A stretch of 64,000 nt of DNA from Amorphochlora amoebiformis. Lineage: Eukaryota; Cercozoa; Chlorarachniophyceae. A model generated the notes under the pieces. It saw only the letters and a list, made by a program, of their open reading frames with translations, had not been told where the DNA came from and did not search any database. The stretch spans positions 2,519,375 through 2,583,374 of the forward strand of contig BAAHQB010000002.1 of NCBI GenBank assembly GCA_054601695.1. The letters are read 5' to 3'. Shown piece after piece: positions 60,294-64,000 of the stretch; positions within the stretch are counted from its first letter, which is position 1, and every line of letters starts with the position of its first letter. The position numbers and the translations under genes are program-made.

Positions 60294-61634
60294 TTAAGTC
60301 TTGCGCCTATTTCGTCGGGCCTTCCTGCGCATTAACCGATCCACTTTCTCACCATGAAGGCTAGCAGCACGCATACCCAAAAGAGCTCCCACCTTGGCCA
60401 TGCGAGGAGCCCTGCCTCTGGTAGCTTTAATCCTATCTTCAGAGATCCCATAATCAGTTTCTACCGCCGTGTCGTTCGCAATTTCTCGCCCCGAGGAACC
60501 TGAGTCAGTGTCCGATGATAGTGGATCTCCGGGTTGGATGTTCGAGTTACAAGAGGCGTCGGCTTCATCAGCGTCGTCACCAGAACCTGAACCAATTTTG
60601 ATTTCACCGCGAGGCATGCGAGCAATCCTTGCAGCCTTACGTCTTCGCCCGAGTCTTGGTTGATTCTTGCGTTCTCGGGGTCGTCTTCGCGTTCGTTTTG
60701 CCTCGGGTACAATAGCTGGAACACCGTGGAGTTCAGCAGCTCTCCAATTGGCTGCAGCAAGCTCTTCGTGCTCTTTCTTGGATAGGCCCAATCTTCGAAT
60801 TGGCCGGAACTTCTGCTTGATTTGGATGAGTTGGAAAACGAAACGAGCGACTATAGAATGTCGTTCCCTATTATGACGCCACCTCGTCATACACGCAAAC
60901 TGTTTTACGCGAGCGAAGACGTTCTCGACGATCGAACGGTAATTACCGAAAGCATCGTTTTCACGAATTTGTTGCTCAGTGAGCTCACCGCCTCTTGGTT
61001 TGCGATGAGGACATTTGTACATTGGATCTCTCCTGCAGAGATAAGCGCCATCAGCCCCCACACGCTCGAAGAACTGCAACCCTTCCACCAGTCCCTCTCT
61101 TCGGTTAATGTTTAGGTCCGAAATGCTCCCCGCAGGATGTCCAGACGATAGCCAGCACACATCCCCAGTGTTGGCAGCAACGGCGATCGCATACCTCATG
61201 GCGAATTTCCGCCTCTTGTAAGTGTAGTGTTTCTTCGCTTCCGCACTATCACTTGGACGATTTATCATGAAATCTGATGAATCAGTGTGCATACTGCAGT
61301 AAGCATCCGGTCCGTCCATGAAGATGGCAGATTTCAGCCGGTTCTCGAACTTGATCTCGTCCATGAAAGCCTCTACAATACTGAGAGTCCTCCACACCTT
61401 CTCAGAGTGCTTTTGTCGACACATCTTCCAGATCGTACCGCCGTAGTGCCCTTCTGGATACTTCCAAGCGAAGTGCAGTGCCATCAAGAAATCGAGACAG
61501 GAAACACCAGTCCTTTGACCACAATATTTGTCGACTGCATAGCAGCACTCTTGGAGGCTGAGACCAAGATTGCTGTTGAAGGCGCTCTCGTTGAAGCGGT
61601 TGAAGTAATGGGAATATATCCTTTGATTTTTCAT
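60294..61634 (-). CDS. DDE transposase of copy A, 446 aa, intact
   Basis: Same length and nearly the same sequence as the copy B protein; Asp118, Asp195 and Glu237 are kept. Differences include Cys113 for Ser, Thr138 for Ala, and Met for Lys in the final basic region. The same T-run/CAG stands before the ATG. Intact despite the insertion of copy B 1 kb downstream of its end. Confidence 0.88.
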   Translation of the reverse strand: MKNQRIYSHYFNRFNESAFNSNLGLSLQECCYAVDKYCGQRTGVSCLDFLMALHFAWKYPEGHYGGTIWKMCRQKHSEKVWRTLSIVEAFMDEIKFENRLKSAIFMDGPDAYCSMHTDSSDFMINRPSDSAEAKKHYTYKRRKFAMRYAIAVAANTGDVCWLSSGHPAGSISDLNINRREGLVEGLQFFERVGADGAYLCRRDPMYKCPHRKPRGGELTEQQIRENDAFGNYRSIVENVFARVKQFACMTRWRHNRERHSIVARFVFQLIQIKQKFRPIRRLGLSKKEHEELAAANWRAAELHGVPAIVPEAKRTRRRPRERKNQPRLGRRRKAARIARMPRGEIKIGSGSGDDADEADASCNSNIQPGDPLSSDTDSGSSGREIANDTAVETDYGISEDRIKATRGRAPRMAKVGALLGMRAASLHGEKVDRLMRRKARRNRRKT

Positions 61635-61689
61635 CCTGAAAAAAAATTCATTTATCTGAATTTTATCATCGAAAATTCATCCGCGAATA

Positions 61690-61944
61690 ATCGGCAACTC
61701 ATCTGCCAATCATCTGCAAATAATCGGATGAAAAACGCTTAATTACCGTTTTCATGGAGGGGACAGGAGCTAGAAACTCCGGACTTTCACAGGCCCCATC
61801 AGCTGGCGCTCGAGCCTTCATATCTGGTGTCTGTGGGTTCCGAATGTTTGTTGGTTTAGGTAAATATACTTGAATCCGACGACTGAATAATCGGCAAATC
61901 ATCGGCAAATCATCGGCAAATCATCGGCAAATCATCGGCAAATA
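61690..61944. promoter_or_regulatory. Central region of copy A with 11-bp repeats
   Basis: Five ATCGGCAAATC units at 61890-61944 and three degenerate units at 61690-61722, identical in number and register to copy B. Confidence 0.7.
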
Positions 61945-62057
61945 ATCCTGGTAATAATACCTTAATTTCTACACCCGAAAAGATAGAAACATCTCCAAAC
62001 GCCTCTCTTGAATACAAACTTCAAACCGCCAAACGTCACCAAGTAAGCCTGGGAAAC

Positions 62058-62939
62058 ATGCCTTCAAAAGTTGCAGAGAAGAAGAAGACACGCGGTCTGT
62101 CTAGTAGTGTCTACCGTTCAGAAGAATATCGTAATAAATGCGATTAAAACCGTCCCTGAGCAGGCCAAAGCCCACATGTGGAAACACATATGGGAAACCA
62201 TGATCCTGCCAGCGTTTCCAAACGTGACTCTCACGATGGTGAAGAACTTTGGGTCATCATATCGCAAGCGAAATGCTGATGACAATGATGATGGTCGACT
62301 AGGGAAGCAGCCGCGTAAGGAAAAAAGTCTTATGGACGTACCAGATGCGGATAGCTACCCGGAGCCGGCGCCGGCTGCGGCTGCGAGTAAACCGTCTGCA
62401 GCTGAGCTTTCAGAAGAGGAACTTCTCAAGCTTGCCAATGAGAAGAAACTGCAACACATCAAAGATATTTCTGCACAAGCGTTTGAACCCCCCTTCTACC
62501 TACACTGCAGCTCCGAACTCGCTGGTGCTACGTCGACGGGTTGTTTATATTCTTCAATAAGGGCAATAACAACACTTCTATGAAGCTAACGGTAAAAAAC
62601 GCCATTCGTATGGTTCACGTGAGGAAGATCATCTCACCTCCTGTTGCGGATATGCTAAGGAAGCTCCCTCCAAGTATTTTCGCTCAAGCCAAGTCAGGGT
62701 TCGTGACACTAAAAGAGAAGCCCTTGCCCCCCATTGAGGTGGAATTTTCAGTTCCAATTCCAGAAGAATACTCACCGCTAGAGTACACGCTTTTTAAGCT
62801 CGACAAGTTCGTTGGCTTCTGGTTCAAGAAGATTAAAGAGAAGGAAGAGACGGTCGGGGATGACTCCGACTCAAACGCAGAAGAGTTCGCAGCTGTCGGT
62901 CGCTACAAGAAGAAAACGGCTGCGTTACTTCAGTTATAA
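62058..62939 (+). pseudogene. Second ORF region of copy A, extra 1-nt insertion relative to copy B
   Basis: Same three-frame structure as copy B. One extra base near 62537 (ACGTCGACGGG against ACGTCGCCGG) shifts the third segment relative to the second, so no short intron I can place restores the frame. Copies A and B cannot both be intact at this junction. Confidence 0.55.
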
Positions 62940-63141
62940 TAAACATAAATTGTGTTAAGTTTGCGGGTGTACATGTGTTCAAAGGTGCTAATGTTTACCT
63001 ACATTAAAATATTTCTTTTACATTAACTTCAATATATACATATAAATGCATAATGTATATACATGTACATATATATGTATGTATATATATATATGTGTAT
63101 GTAATAATAATTATATATATAGATATATATATATATATGTA

Positions 63142-63219
<78 letters not shown>

Positions 63220-64000
63220 GTACATATGTATATAATTAAATATGTTATAATATTATTTAGGTTGTATAATAAATTATATTAAACAAATACAATACTGTGT
63301 ACATCATATACTATGATATATATATATATATATATAATAATAATATATATCTAGTATATATATATATATATATATATTATTATATATAATAATATATATA
63401 TATATATAATATTATATATATATTATTATATTTAATATGATAATATTAAATATATATATTATAAATATCTAGAATATATATATATGTATATATATATGTA
63501 TATATACATGTATATATATATATATATATATGTATTATACAGTCTGATAATATTAAATATCATGATATCGACATATAATTTATTATAGTATTATTACATG
63601 TATGGAGATATGATGAATCATATTATTAAAATCTAGATAAATTTATACCGTCGGTAATTTTACTAGTGAATAATTTATTATAAACTTTAGTAATTTAATT
63701 TAATATTAATTAAATATATAATTTTTAATTAATATTTATTATATAAAATTTATAATACATGTACCCAAACGGTGAGTAATAATTAATAATTAATGTCTGA
63801 GACTGTCGATATGATCATGCACTGAATTTTAATATTATATTACATCTAGTACATCACTGTACATGTAATAAATTATTATACACACATATGTGCATATTAA
63901 ATTATTTAATAATTTAAGGCGAATTTTATCATTCAGGCATCGATTCTGACAGAGTTAATTTACGATTATACTACTAACTGAAATCGATCAATCAGAATCG

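Larger units (their letters stand above)
60029..64000. mobile_element. Right part of transposon copy A (continues 55065-55553)
   Basis: Resumes within the (TAT)n tract and follows copy B colinearly, offset 3990-3998 bp, to the last base of the window, which corresponds to 60002 in copy B. The right inverted repeat therefore lies just outside. Together with 55065-55553 this makes a full element of about 4.49 kb. The non-coding right part (62970-63950) is AT-rich with TA arrays and no other feature. Confidence 0.8.

Overview
This is a nuclear window from a eukaryote, probably a microbial or algal lineage. Evidence: spliceosomal introns, TTAGGG/CCCTAA interstitial telomere arrays on both strands, hundreds of (TA)n arrays, and a DDE transposon with a splice-like 5' end. 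At first sight it is repeat junk: almost every long open frame is Tyr-Ile translation of (TA)n. The small unique islands between the TA arrays, however, are mostly exons of 17-180 nt with good GT-AG borders (one GC-AG). Read in order they join with consistent reading phase into five genes. The exon models were assembled by eye from the sequence; domain names rest on motif recognition, not on a search.

Layout. (1) 631-9863 (+), 5' end open: FkbM-like methyltransferase, 14 exons seen. (2) 9864-11889: intergenic, CTAG-rich DNA then a 23-26 bp satellite. (3) 11890-18529 (+): complete 15-exon histidine-phosphatase/phosphoglycerate-mutase-like gene, 280 aa. (4) 18530-20324: CTAG-rich intergenic DNA. 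(5) 20325-24916 (-), 5' end open: single-pass membrane protein with a basic, Ser-rich tail. (6) 26088-43552 (-): complete 45-exon gene for a secreted 1033-aa lectin-like protein (signal peptide, Cys-rich modules, PAN/Apple-like, malectin-like and two F5/8-type-C-like domains). (7) 43553-43897: short bidirectional promoter. (8) 43898-53091 (+): complete 14-exon SLC35F/DMT-type transporter, 427 aa, ending in an Asn-Thr-Ser repeat tail. (9) 53092-55064: intergenic. (10) 55065-64000: two near-identical 4.5-kb DDE (PIF/Harbinger-like) transposons, one inserted into the other.

The TA arrays, telomeric arrays and most minisatellites lie inside introns. Many minisatellite units contain an exon edge with its splice site, sometimes a whole small exon, next to a TA array. 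So intron growth here seems to proceed by tandem duplication across exon-intron borders.

The lectin-like gene and the transporter are divergent from one 345-bp promoter. No functional pathway linking the five genes can be shown from the sequence; methyltransferase, transporter and lectin would all fit surface glycan biology, but that is inference.
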